Assembly (NCBI GenBank): GCA_015490475.1
Contig: WFXT01000179.1
Location: 1-22,569 of the forward strand
Source of the DNA: Bacteroidota bacterium
Lineage (GTDB): Bacteria; Bacteroidota; Bacteroidia; JAADEI01
DNA: 22,569 bases
Direction of reading: 5' to 3'
The translations under genes and the position numbers were made by a program. Numbering within the stretch: the first letter of the stretch is position 1; the number at the start of each line of letters is the position of its first letter. The notes beneath the pieces are model-generated. The model was not told the DNA's origin, searched no databases, and was given only the letters and a program-made list of their open reading frames with translations. Positions 1-7,140 of this stretch are shown here, in pieces.

Positions 1-25
1 ACCCTGAATGGAATAGTTGGTCTCC

Positions 26-262
26 TCACTTTGCCTTTTTATGGGCACAACATCCTTTCTTGGCAGACTTTTCTGTCTTGCAACCACCTTTAACCTCTGC
101 TTCTCCTTTCTTTTCCTTACATTTCTTCTTACTGTGGAACAAAGCCTTTATTCCCTTTGCTTCACAGCACTTTTCTTTCTTTCCCTTCTCACCACCTGCC
201 AAGGCGACAGACCCACTTATCAATGCAAGGCTCAAGACCAGATATAACGTCTTTCTTTTCAT
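26..262 (-). CDS. Secreted small Lys/Cys-rich protein, function unknown
   Basis: I do not recognise a family for this 78-residue protein. Residues 1-22 look like a signal peptide: MKRK, a hydrophobic stretch, then ALAGG. The mature part is very rich in Lys and carries six Cys, including two CC pairs (KCCEAK and KGCCAHKK) plus KKCKEK and GGCKTEK. Such spacing could bind metal or form disulfides in the periplasm, but that is inference. The ATG is preceded by AGGA two bases upstream, which supports the start. It lies 37 nt downstream of the TPR gene on the same strand and is probably the last gene of that transcript. Antisense reading frames across it lack comparable start signals. I am fairly sure it is a real gene, and its role is open. 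Confidence 0.65.
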   Translation of the reverse strand: MKRKTLYLVLSLALISGSVALAGGEKGKKEKCCEAKGIKALFHSKKKCKEKKGEAEVKGGCKTEKSAKKGCCAHKKAK

Positions 263-299
263 TGTCCTGCTATTTTATTGTTTTATTTTGACCATAAAG

Positions 300-1268
300 T
301 TAACGAACTTTTGTGAAATATTCATCTGGAACCTCCCATTCCCTTAGCAAAGACAAAGCAGATGGATTATCCTTCCCCAGAAAATTAAAAACTATCTCTA
401 CAGCCTTTGCAAAATGCTTTTCTGCCTCCTGCACATTATTCAATTTGAGCAACGCATTGCCTTTTAGGGCGTAAATGCGAGCAAACTCAGGATTTTCTTC
501 ATCACCAAAGATTTGCCTATATGTCATAAGAATTGTATCTGCTATAGCATCTGCCTGTTGTGGTTTGCCTCCCTTCAACATAGCCTTTGCCAGTAGATAC
601 ATGGTTTCTGCAGTTTCTGGATGCATTGGTCCAAGCAAATTTTTATATGATTCCACCGCTTTTCTCAAATAAATAACAGCACTATCATTTCCAGCATTGA
701 GCATCGCTATACCCATATTCTTGTAGTAGTAAGGTTTTTCCGTAATATTGGCAGACTGTAGTAATTGCCTATAGATGAGTATTGCTGAATCGGTCTTACC
801 TGTTTGAATGTATAAATATGCTTGTGCGTCTTTGATGTCTTTTATTATAGGATGTGTTGACGGGTATAATTGAGATGCTATCTTCAGGGCTTTATTGTTT
901 ATTTCAAGGGCTTTGGCAAAATCTGGAATTGTTGCGTATGCCTCACGAAGATTCATTAGTGAGGTAATTAGTTTAGCACTATCTGTCTTAGACAATTGAA
1001 CAGCCTTTTTGTAGTAATAGATAGCAGAATCCACAATGTCTGCTTCCAGAAAAGCCCCTGCAACATTGTTATAAAAAACAATCTTCACTGGCACTGGTGC
1101 CCTCTCCATAATCTCCCTGTTCTTACGTGCCAGCAAAATAGCATCTTCGTAATTACCTGCCGAATATAGGTCCACAATCTTCTGGTTAATATCATTCCAT
1201 TGAGGTTCCTGTGCATGTAAGATGTACACCCCTATTCCACTTGCCAGCAGAAAAATTAGTTGTTTCAT
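300..1268 (-). CDS. Secreted tetratricopeptide-repeat protein
   Basis: The 322-residue product starts with a signal peptide (MKQLIFLLASGIGVYILHAQ) and is otherwise helical TPR-like repeats, for example GNYEDAILLARKNRE, IVDSAIYYYKKAVQL, FAKALEINNKALKIA and NVQEAEKHFAKAVEI. TPR arrays are protein-binding scaffolds, and with an export signal this one probably works in the periplasm or on the envelope. A TTG two codons upstream (position 1274) is an alternative start, but the ATG at 1268 gives a cleaner signal peptide and I prefer it. The gene begins 11 nt after the acyltransferase stop, so the two are likely co-transcribed. No catalytic domain is visible and the partner is unknown. Confidence 0.8.
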   Translation of the reverse strand: MKQLIFLLASGIGVYILHAQEPQWNDINQKIVDLYSAGNYEDAILLARKNREIMERAPVPVKIVFYNNVAGAFLEADIVDSAIYYYKKAVQLSKTDSAKLITSLMNLREAYATIPDFAKALEINNKALKIASQLYPSTHPIIKDIKDAQAYLYIQTGKTDSAILIYRQLLQSANITEKPYYYKNMGIAMLNAGNDSAVIYLRKAVESYKNLLGPMHPETAETMYLLAKAMLKGGKPQQADAIADTILMTYRQIFGDEENPEFARIYALKGNALLKLNNVQEAEKHFAKAVEIVFNFLGKDNPSALSLLREWEVPDEYFTKVR

Positions 1269-1279
1269 ATTCAATTTTT

Positions 1280-2116
1280 CTAAACAATAACAAATTTATG
1301 GATTTCAGGATTAAACTTATGCGAGTGCTTCCACCTTCTGTGCGACCACAACCAATATGGCGGGACACTCTTTAGTAATTTTTCAAGCCTGTTCATGAAA
1401 GAAGCAGTAATATATCCTTCTGAGGTTTGTGCTGGATTCGTGGCAATCGGACTAAAAAAAATCTCCTGTGTTGAATCAGTCATTGGCTGAGCATGAGCCC
1501 AGAAAACGGGAATATTAAATTTACGTGCCAGTTTTTCAGGTCCCCAAAATACAGGAACTGGTTTGCCCATAAAATTCGTCCAATAGCACGCCTCCAGATG
1601 AGTTGGATTCTGGTCTGCTATAAACACAAACACTGCTGGTTCATTACGATATTTTATGACATACTTAACTATGCTTTCCATTGGCACGGGCAGGGTACCC
1701 CATCGTGCCCGAGTGTCATATATTTTTCTATCAAAGGTTTTGTTGCTAAGTGGCTTATACACAGCAATAACTTTAAATGGTTGTTCAAGGGCAAGGGACC
1801 AACCCCCAAGTTCCCAATTACCATAGTGTGGAACCATTAAAAAAACAGACTGTCCCTTTTTCAAAAAATATAATATGTCAGACACGTTATATAATCGTGA
1901 CAACGAATTTACATTATCTTTCTCCAGTTTCCCAGAAAGCATTAAATAAATCTCGTATAAAAGTCGAGAAAAATATGCATAAAACTTGTGTGCCAAATTA
2001 TCAACCTGATAAGGAAGAAGGGAAGGGAAGGCATTCCTTAAATTGCTTTTAACAACTTCGGAACGATATGAAGAAACCTTTAACAGTAAGTGGATTGCCT
2101 CCTTCGTTAGGAACAC
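1280..2116 (-). CDS. LpxL/HtrB-type lipid A acyltransferase family protein, short N-terminus
   Basis: This protein belongs to the lysophospholipid/lipid A late acyltransferase family, which transfers an acyl chain onto a lipid A precursor at the inner membrane. The catalytic HX4E motif is visible as HYGNWE (His97, Glu102), followed by GGWSLAL. Later family signatures include IADQNPT and a C-terminal WLWSHRRWKH. Members normally start with a membrane anchor of 35-50 residues before the 'RxxVVxxNLxxxFP' segment. Here that segment begins at about residue 18, and no hydrophobic anchor precedes it. The start is GTG with a GGGAGGG run just upstream, and an in-frame TAG sits three codons before it, so the frame cannot be extended. 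It is probably functional but loosely attached to the membrane, or else N-terminally degraded. Confidence 0.8.
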   Translation of the reverse strand: MFLTKEAIHLLLKVSSYRSEVVKSNLRNAFPSLLPYQVDNLAHKFYAYFSRLLYEIYLMLSGKLEKDNVNSLSRLYNVSDILYFLKKGQSVFLMVPHYGNWELGGWSLALEQPFKVIAVYKPLSNKTFDRKIYDTRARWGTLPVPMESIVKYVIKYRNEPAVFVFIADQNPTHLEACYWTNFMGKPVPVFWGPEKLARKFNIPVFWAHAQPMTDSTQEIFFSPIATNPAQTSEGYITASFMNRLEKLLKSVPPYWLWSHRRWKHSHKFNPEIHKFVIV

Positions 2117-2148
2117 CTTCCCTCCCTAAATAATATTAATTTGAGCAA

Positions 2149-2592
2149 TTAACTACGGCGACGTCTCCTTCTCTTCTTCTGGTCCTCTTCGTCAGTTCCA
2201 AAAATGATGTTAGAGATGTAATTGGCTATTTCTTTGATTTTATCTGCATTCAATTCATAATAGTTATACCTGCTTTCACGTGTTTGCTTTAAAATTCCCG
2301 CTTCTTTCAGGATAGCAAGATGTTGCGAGATAACAGATTGTTCCACATTTCCGTATCTGCCCTTCAGATAAGGGTCTTCCCTAAAGTAATTCAAAATATC
2401 GCTAACACTGACACGACCCTCTTGATAAACATATTCAATAATGTCCTGCCTGAGCCTGTGTCTAATTGCACGAAATGTCTTCAGTGCCTTTAGAAGCCCT
2501 TCATCCGTCAACACAACCAGTTCCTTACCAAAACGGAACGTTAATTCTGGTTTAGGTTCTTGCTTGTTGTATTTCTTGCTCTTCCTTGGCAT
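2149..2592 (-). CDS. ArsR-type winged-helix transcriptional regulator with basic tail
   Basis: The central 90 residues form a winged-helix domain. AIRHRLRQDIIEYV is a first helix, VSVSDILNYF opens the DNA-binding part, QSVISQHLAILKEAGILK is the recognition helix region, and RESRYNYYELN is the wing. This matches the ArsR/SmtB group, dimeric repressors or activators. Classical members sense metals through Cys residues, but this 147-residue protein contains no Cys at all, so any signal must be non-thiol. The C-terminus is KKRRRRRRS, encoded by mixed Arg codons, and may add non-specific nucleic acid binding. A strong AGGAG lies 4 nt before the ATG. The gene follows the longest tRNA-free gap of the minus-strand run and precedes the acyltransferase by 32 nt, so it could control its own operon. 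Confidence 0.85.
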   Translation of the reverse strand: MPRKSKKYNKQEPKPELTFRFGKELVVLTDEGLLKALKTFRAIRHRLRQDIIEYVYQEGRVSVSDILNYFREDPYLKGRYGNVEQSVISQHLAILKEAGILKQTRESRYNYYELNADKIKEIANYISNIIFGTDEEDQKKRRRRRRS

Positions 2593-2634
2593 GTTTCTCC
2601 TATTTTAAATTTTTAAAGTTGTGTATTTTTTCTA

Positions 2635-2684
2635 TGATAACTATAAGGGAAATTAATTCTAAAAAGTTCCATTGTTAGTTATCA
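2635..2684 (-). promoter_or_regulatory. Inverted repeat ahead of the ArsR-type gene, candidate operator
   Basis: A perfect 9-bp inverted repeat, TGATAACTA (2635-2643) and TAGTTATCA (2676-2684), lies in the 153-nt gap between tsaB and the regulator. Its centres are 41 bp apart, close to four helical turns. Read on the minus strand, the upstream arm overlaps TTGATA, which is followed 18 nt later by TAGAAT, a sigma70-like pair. The second arm would then fall just downstream of transcription start. This layout suits binding by a dimeric regulator at two sites. Function is inferred from position and symmetry only. Confidence 0.35.
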
Positions 2685-2745
2685 AATTGTATATATTAAA
2701 ACGACAAAATGAAGTGAAATATGATATAAAAACACCAGCAGTAAA

Positions 2746-3396
2746 TCAAAAGGTTTTGCGAGAATGTGGTATAAATTCAGCCACATATTTGGGCTCCAAA
2801 GTTAAAACCTCAAGGGAATCTACAACATCCAGTTCAGGAACGTTTGGAATTAGGCGTGCTTCAGCCTTTTGAATTTGCACAGTAAATTCCCTTAATTGGC
2901 TTACCCACTCCACATTTTCGGATGAAATAATAATGCCTTGACTTTTATAAAAGAGTGATATGGCTTCTTCTGTGGACAGAACAATGGGCTCTAATTCTCT
3001 GCCATTCTTAAAGGTTTGCAGGTAAAGTTTTCTGCGATGCATTGGAACCACAGTATGAACTGTTTTACTCCTGCGTTCTTCTTCGGGCAAAGAGTAAAAA
3101 AGCATTTTAAATGTTGTTGTTGTTAGAAAGGACTGTTTGAAAACTGCATGAAATCCTTTAAGGAATGCCAATCCTATACGAAGTCCTGTAAATGACCCCG
3201 GTCCCAGATTAGTAGCAAGTGTAGTTATTTCTTGCCTTCCAATACCTGATATTTCAAACAATTCATTTACCATGGCAGGCAATATAGCAGAATGGTCTGC
3301 CTGTTCAATGCTCTGATATGCAAGCCAATGTTTCACCGATGGGTCATAAATGCCTGCTGAACAGACAGAACCGCTGGTCTCTACAACAAGCCACAT
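2746..3396 (-). CDS. tsaB: TsaB, tRNA t6A biosynthesis subunit
   Basis: TsaB (YeaZ) is the non-catalytic scaffold of the TsaBDE complex, which places threonylcarbamoyl on A37 of ANN-decoding tRNAs. The N-terminus VVETSGSVCSAGIYD is the typical phosphate-1-like strand of the ASKHA fold. HSAILPAM (35-42) and NLGPGSFTGLRIG (63-75) are diagnostic TsaB motifs. The length of 216 residues is close to the usual 220-230. The ATG overlaps the TAA of the M28 peptidase gene (TAATG), which indicates coupled translation. No tsaD or tsaE is present in the window. Confidence 0.95.
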   Translation of the reverse strand: MWLVVETSGSVCSAGIYDPSVKHWLAYQSIEQADHSAILPAMVNELFEISGIGRQEITTLATNLGPGSFTGLRIGLAFLKGFHAVFKQSFLTTTTFKMLFYSLPEEERRSKTVHTVVPMHRRKLYLQTFKNGRELEPIVLSTEEAISLFYKSQGIIISSENVEWVSQLREFTVQIQKAEARLIPNVPELDVVDSLEVLTLEPKYVAEFIPHSRKTF

Positions 3397-4970
3397 TAGA
3401 ACTCAACGGTTTTTGTTATTTCCTTTCCATCTCTTATAACAGTCACTGTTGTCTTGTCTCCTTTTTTAAAATGGCTTAATGCTTCCATATAGGAATATAT
3501 GTTGTCTATCTCATAATCACCGAGTTTTATTATAATGTCTCCTGCCTGCAGACCTGCCCTTTCAGCGGGTTTACCTTTCACAACGCCATCTATTTTAAGT
3601 CCTTTGCCAGAGAAAGTGTAATCAGGCATGATGCCCAATGTGACCTTAAACCTCACTGCTACTTGTTCCTCTTGGACTTCAATATAGTCCATTTCAGAAA
3701 GCGTATCAAGAGAAGCAATCAGGTCGGTCAAAACAACATAAATTATCTCCATTCCATTGTAGTTGATTTTATTCGCATCATCAGAAGGCTTATGATAATC
3801 TTCATGCAACCCGGTAAAAACATGAACCACAGGAATTCGCTTTTTATAGAAAGAAGCGTGATCCGATGGTCCCATGCCACCACCTCCCCATTTGAATTTG
3901 ACCACTTTCCTGTGTTTTTCTTCAAGTTTTGACAGGATTTTGTCCCATTTGCTTGATGACCCTGCACCCAAAAATTGAAGCAATGTGTCCAACCTGCCCA
4001 CCATGTCAAGGTTAATATTTGCCAGAGTGGTTGCAAGGTCATAAGGCGGATTCTCAACAAAATGTTTAGAACCTATCAATCCCATTTCCTCAGCAGTGAA
4101 AGCCACAAACAAATAATGATGCCTATTGTATTGAACCTGTTTTAGTTTTCTGCTTAACTCAATAAGCATTGCCACTCCACTGGCATTATCGTCAGCCCCA
4201 TTATGAATTTCTCCCCTTTCACCTCTGGAACCTATTACACCATTCCCCAGATGGTCATAGTGAGCAGAAACAACTACTGTCTTTTCAGAACAATTTACTT
4301 CACAACTATCTATAACAAACAAGTTATATCCAAATGTAGAATCCACCGCTATGTCAATATTCAAGCGAATTGGCTTATCATCATAAGTTGAATCAATATT
4401 GTAGATTGTAATGATGGGGATAGAAAACCATTGGAAGACATAGGAAGTGTTAGTGTCTCTGCTTGAAAGCATTTCGGGATTTACTATTATTGCCTGAGCA
4501 CCCTGTCTTTTCAGTGCTGACAAACGTTCAAAAAATGTTGGTCCATGATGAGGGTCAAAATCACATTCATTGATAACGGGCACGTATCCTTCAAGATTTA
4601 GAGTTGTATCTGTCTCCTCGGAACATGATAGCCATTTTATCTTGCCCTGCACCTTTCCTTCGCCAGACCACCTAATCAAATGCCATTGAACAGACTCTTT
4701 GCCTACTTTAACATAACTCTTCCGAGTAGCATACCGCCTTTTAATAATAGGCACTTTTTGTTTATGTACTTCATATCCCATATCCTCCCACTGCCCAATG
4801 ATATATCTCATTGCCTTGCGTTCCCCTGCACTGCCTGCCAGCCTTCCCTCAAGGGAATCATGAGCCAAAACACCAATATGTTGCCTGAACATGGGTCCGG
4901 GACGTCCACTCTGACCAACAACCAAGTGTGAAATAGTAAAAACACCCAGTAGCAATAAAGTCTTTCGCAT
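3396..4970 (-). CDS. Secreted M28-family zinc peptidase with PA and PDZ domains
   Basis: This is an exported metallo-aminopeptidase. The preferred ATG at 4970 gives 524 residues, starts with signal peptide MRKTLLLLGVFTISHLVVGQ, has GGAAGGA just upstream and shares a base with the preceding stop (TGATG). An ATG four codons earlier (4982) lacks a ribosome site. A PA-like insert spans about residues 110-200. The two-zinc site is complete: His237 (SAHYDHLG), Asp260 (GADDNASG), Glu294/Glu295 (TAEEMG), Asp322 (LDMVGR) and His393 (YHKPSDD). A PDZ domain fills the last 85 residues or so (LKIDGVVKGKPAERAGLQAGD). It probably trims peptides in the periplasm or outside the cell. The neighbouring PD40 lipoprotein is translationally coupled, which suggests joint function. 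Confidence 0.93.
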   Translation of the reverse strand: MRKTLLLLGVFTISHLVVGQSGRPGPMFRQHIGVLAHDSLEGRLAGSAGERKAMRYIIGQWEDMGYEVHKQKVPIIKRRYATRKSYVKVGKESVQWHLIRWSGEGKVQGKIKWLSCSEETDTTLNLEGYVPVINECDFDPHHGPTFFERLSALKRQGAQAIIVNPEMLSSRDTNTSYVFQWFSIPIITIYNIDSTYDDKPIRLNIDIAVDSTFGYNLFVIDSCEVNCSEKTVVVSAHYDHLGNGVIGSRGERGEIHNGADDNASGVAMLIELSRKLKQVQYNRHHYLFVAFTAEEMGLIGSKHFVENPPYDLATTLANINLDMVGRLDTLLQFLGAGSSSKWDKILSKLEEKHRKVVKFKWGGGGMGPSDHASFYKKRIPVVHVFTGLHEDYHKPSDDANKINYNGMEIIYVVLTDLIASLDTLSEMDYIEVQEEQVAVRFKVTLGIMPDYTFSGKGLKIDGVVKGKPAERAGLQAGDIIIKLGDYEIDNIYSYMEALSHFKKGDKTTVTVIRDGKEITKTVEF

Positions 4971-6109
4971 CAGTCCTTCCATTTTACAAGGATTATGTCC
5001 AACTGTCTTATGGAATTGCTAACACGAGAACTTTCAAAAACAAGCCATTTGCCATCAGGACTAAACATGGGGAATGCATCAAATTCTGAATCATATGTTA
5101 TTTGCTCAAGACCAGTGCCATCAATGTTTATCATGTAAAGATTAAAAGGAAATTTTTTACCTTCTTTGACTGCTTTGTGATTAGAAGAGAATATAATTTT
5201 CTTCCCAGAAGGATGGAAATAAGGTGCCCAATTAGCCCCTCCAAGGTCTGTAACCTGCCTTATAACATTTCCATTTGTATCCATAAGAAATATTTCTGTT
5301 TTTGATGGAGCGACCAAATTTTGTGCCAACAGTTCCTCGTATTCTTTCATTTCCTCCTCTGTTTCAGGGTAATAAGCACGGAACACTATCATTGAACCAT
5401 CAGGCGAAAAAAATGCTCCCCCTTCGTATCCCTTCCTGTGCGTCAGTCTCTTAACATTTGTGCCATCAAGATTCATAAGATACAGGTCAATATCTCCATC
5501 TCTCGTGCTGGTAAAGAGAATCCTATTTCCGAGTGGTGACACAACAGCCTCAGCATCATAATACTTGTTATTAGTGAGCCTACGTACTATCTTGCCATCC
5601 AGTGTGGCAACAAAAATCTCATAATTAGGGTCCAACTGCCATACATATTTGCCTTTATAGCGCCTTATACGTTCTGGACATGTACTATCATAAGCCATTG
5701 TGGACGAGAAAATCACAAGAGTGTCCCCCGGCAAAAAGAATCCACAAGTACATTTGCCTTTGCCATTACTAATCATATAGGTAGTATCAGGACTGCCATC
5801 GTCGTTTAAGAACATTATAAACATCTGGTCGCAAGGGATACCTGCTTCTTCCCATGCCTTCTGATATATAAGTTTTTTACCATCATGACTAAAATAGGCT
5901 TCTGCGTTAGTTCCTCCCTTAGTAAGTACTACTGCGGATTCAAAATGTTTTTTTTCTTGTGGTCTAATGAGCGGAAGGCTGTCTTTTTTAGTAGGTCCGG
6001 AAGAAGCATCAGCCTGTGTCTCTTGATTATTGTTGCCCTGTGAGCAAGAACCAAATACAAACATTGTTGTTAATCCAAGAATTATAAGTGTTCCTGTTTG
6101 TTTGAGCAT
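4970..6109 (-). CDS. Lipoprotein with PD40 (TolB-like) beta-propeller repeats
   Basis: The 379-residue product begins with a lipoprotein signal whose lipobox is FGSC, with Cys22 as the acylated residue, followed by a polar linker to about residue 55. At least five PD40/WD40-like blades are visible, each with an FSPDGK-type core: YFSHDGKKLIYQ, VSPLGNRILFTS, FFSPDGSMIVFR, YFHPSGKKIIFSS and FSPDGKWLVFES. Propellers of this type bind protein or peptide ligands. It is not TolB itself: there is no Tol-Pal neighbourhood and it is lipid-anchored. It starts 17 nt after the phosphatase gene and its TGA overlaps the peptidase ATG. A link with the peptidase is likely, but the ligand is unknown. Confidence 0.85.
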   Translation of the reverse strand: MLKQTGTLIILGLTTMFVFGSCSQGNNNQETQADASSGPTKKDSLPLIRPQEKKHFESAVVLTKGGTNAEAYFSHDGKKLIYQKAWEEAGIPCDQMFIMFLNDDGSPDTTYMISNGKGKCTCGFFLPGDTLVIFSSTMAYDSTCPERIRRYKGKYVWQLDPNYEIFVATLDGKIVRRLTNNKYYDAEAVVSPLGNRILFTSTRDGDIDLYLMNLDGTNVKRLTHRKGYEGGAFFSPDGSMIVFRAYYPETEEEMKEYEELLAQNLVAPSKTEIFLMDTNGNVIRQVTDLGGANWAPYFHPSGKKIIFSSNHKAVKEGKKFPFNLYMINIDGTGLEQITYDSEFDAFPMFSPDGKWLVFESSRVSNSIRQLDIILVKWKD

Positions 6110-6126
6110 TGACTAAAATTTTTTTT

Positions 6127-7032
6127 CTAAGTTATACAATTTAGAATTAATCCAAATTTTATTTCTGCATTTGACGCTGTAAACCTCCCCTTTTTGTCCT
6201 TCAAAAGCCATTGCATTACTGCAAAGATATAAGGCAATTGCCACAGTCTGAATGACGGCACTACATCCTTGTGAAATTGAGAATCCACTATTTTGAGTGG
6301 ACTTTTATCTTCCCAATAGTTTATATACTCCTTTATCGCTTCTATTGGCACATCCCTTTTTAAGGGAAATGGAGAATAATCAGAAAATATAGGTTTATCA
6401 CTTTGCCCGAAGTGTATTAGCACTAAATTGGCTATAGTATGAAAAGCACCACCAACTCCTATAATATGTTCATGCAAGTTGTGGGATGGATATTTGCTTT
6501 CCAAAAATGCAACTACATCATTTTCCAGTTCCTTATAAGTAGTGTATTTATTGTATGGAAAAAGTCTTAGCAATTCGGCTGTCCCTGCATTAATGCTTAC
6601 CAACTCGTATTCTGAATGATGGGAATTGATTATTTCTATTGACCCACCTCCAAGATCTATAGCGGAAAAAGCGTCTGGCTTAATTAATGCTTTTATTGCT
6701 TTGAGCGTCAGAGATGCCTCCTCTTTGCCTGATATAATTCTGGCTTCTGGAATGGCTCTGTTTAGGACTTCTGCTAACTGCGGGTATTGCCTCCATACTG
6801 CTGTAGCAACTGCTTTCAAACACTCAGGGTTATACGAAAGGGCTCTTTGCCTTAGACTTTTAAGAAAATTCTCCAATTCATCAAGCACCAGTGTGCCCTC
6901 TTCCAGTTTTCTTTTTAACAGATACGGGAAGGTCTCCAGAGAAGCACTTACAATTTGATTATTGGGTATTCTAATATCCGCAAATAGTATCTGAAAGGTA
7001 TTAGAACCAAGGTCTATTGCAACTGCTTTCAA
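6127..7032 (-). CDS. ppx: Ppx/GppA-family phosphatase (exopolyphosphatase-like)
   Basis: This is a short-form (301 aa) member of the Ppx/GppA family, which hydrolyses polyphosphate and/or pppGpp in the cytoplasm. The first phosphate-binding motif is AIDLGSNTFQIL (5-16). The conserved GKEEA segment follows at 102-106, and the second phosphate loop AIDLGGGSIEI spans 124-134. The C-terminal HD-type domain of E. coli Ppx is absent, which is normal for this form. The start is TTG, the only place that yields the family N-terminus, as no internal Met occurs nearby. It lies 7 nt after tRNA-Cys, so any ribosome site would have to lie inside the tRNA, and none is obvious. It is 17 nt ahead of the PD40 gene. 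Whether polyphosphate or pppGpp is preferred cannot be read from the sequence. Confidence 0.9.
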   Translation of the reverse strand: MKAVAIDLGSNTFQILFADIRIPNNQIVSASLETFPYLLKRKLEEGTLVLDELENFLKSLRQRALSYNPECLKAVATAVWRQYPQLAEVLNRAIPEARIISGKEEASLTLKAIKALIKPDAFSAIDLGGGSIEIINSHHSEYELVSINAGTAELLRLFPYNKYTTYKELENDVVAFLESKYPSHNLHEHIIGVGGAFHTIANLVLIHFGQSDKPIFSDYSPFPLKRDVPIEAIKEYINYWEDKSPLKIVDSQFHKDVVPSFRLWQLPYIFAVMQWLLKDKKGRFTASNAEIKFGLILNCIT

Positions 7033-7039
7033 GGTAGTG

Positions 7040-7110
7040 AGGCAGCGGGCGGATTCGAACCGCCGTCAAGGGCTTTGCAGGCCCCCGCCTAACCCCTCGG
7101 CCACGCTGCC
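7040..7110 (-). tRNA. tRNA-Cys (GCA)
   Basis: Read on the minus strand, the acceptor arms GGCAGCG and CGCTGCC pair fully. The D arm GCC/GGC, anticodon stem GGGGC/GCCCT with loop CTGCAAA (anticodon GCA), a four-base variable loop and T arm GGCGG-TTCGAAT-CCGCC complete the cloverleaf. The discriminator base is U, the usual identity base for tRNA-Cys. The 3' CCA is not encoded. The 3' end lies only 7 nt before the TTG start of the phosphatase gene, so both are probably on one transcript. Confidence 0.96.
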
Positions 7111-7140
7111 ATCCTTAACACATTAACGAAATGAAATTAA

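Noticed and set aside
17..347. Plus-strand reading frames across the left edge
   Set aside because: They are antisense to the Cys/Lys-rich gene and the end of the TPR gene, have Phe/Leu/Ser-rich content mirroring Lys-rich coding on the other strand, and lack ribosome sites.
3663..4060. Frames on both strands inside the M28 peptidase gene
   Set aside because: They are shadows of a gene with a full set of zinc ligands, and they show no motif of their own.
4970..6109. TolB of the Tol-Pal system
   Set aside because: The PD40 repeats fit, but the protein is a lipoprotein and no tolA, tolQ, tolR or pal is nearby; the neighbour is an M28 peptidase.
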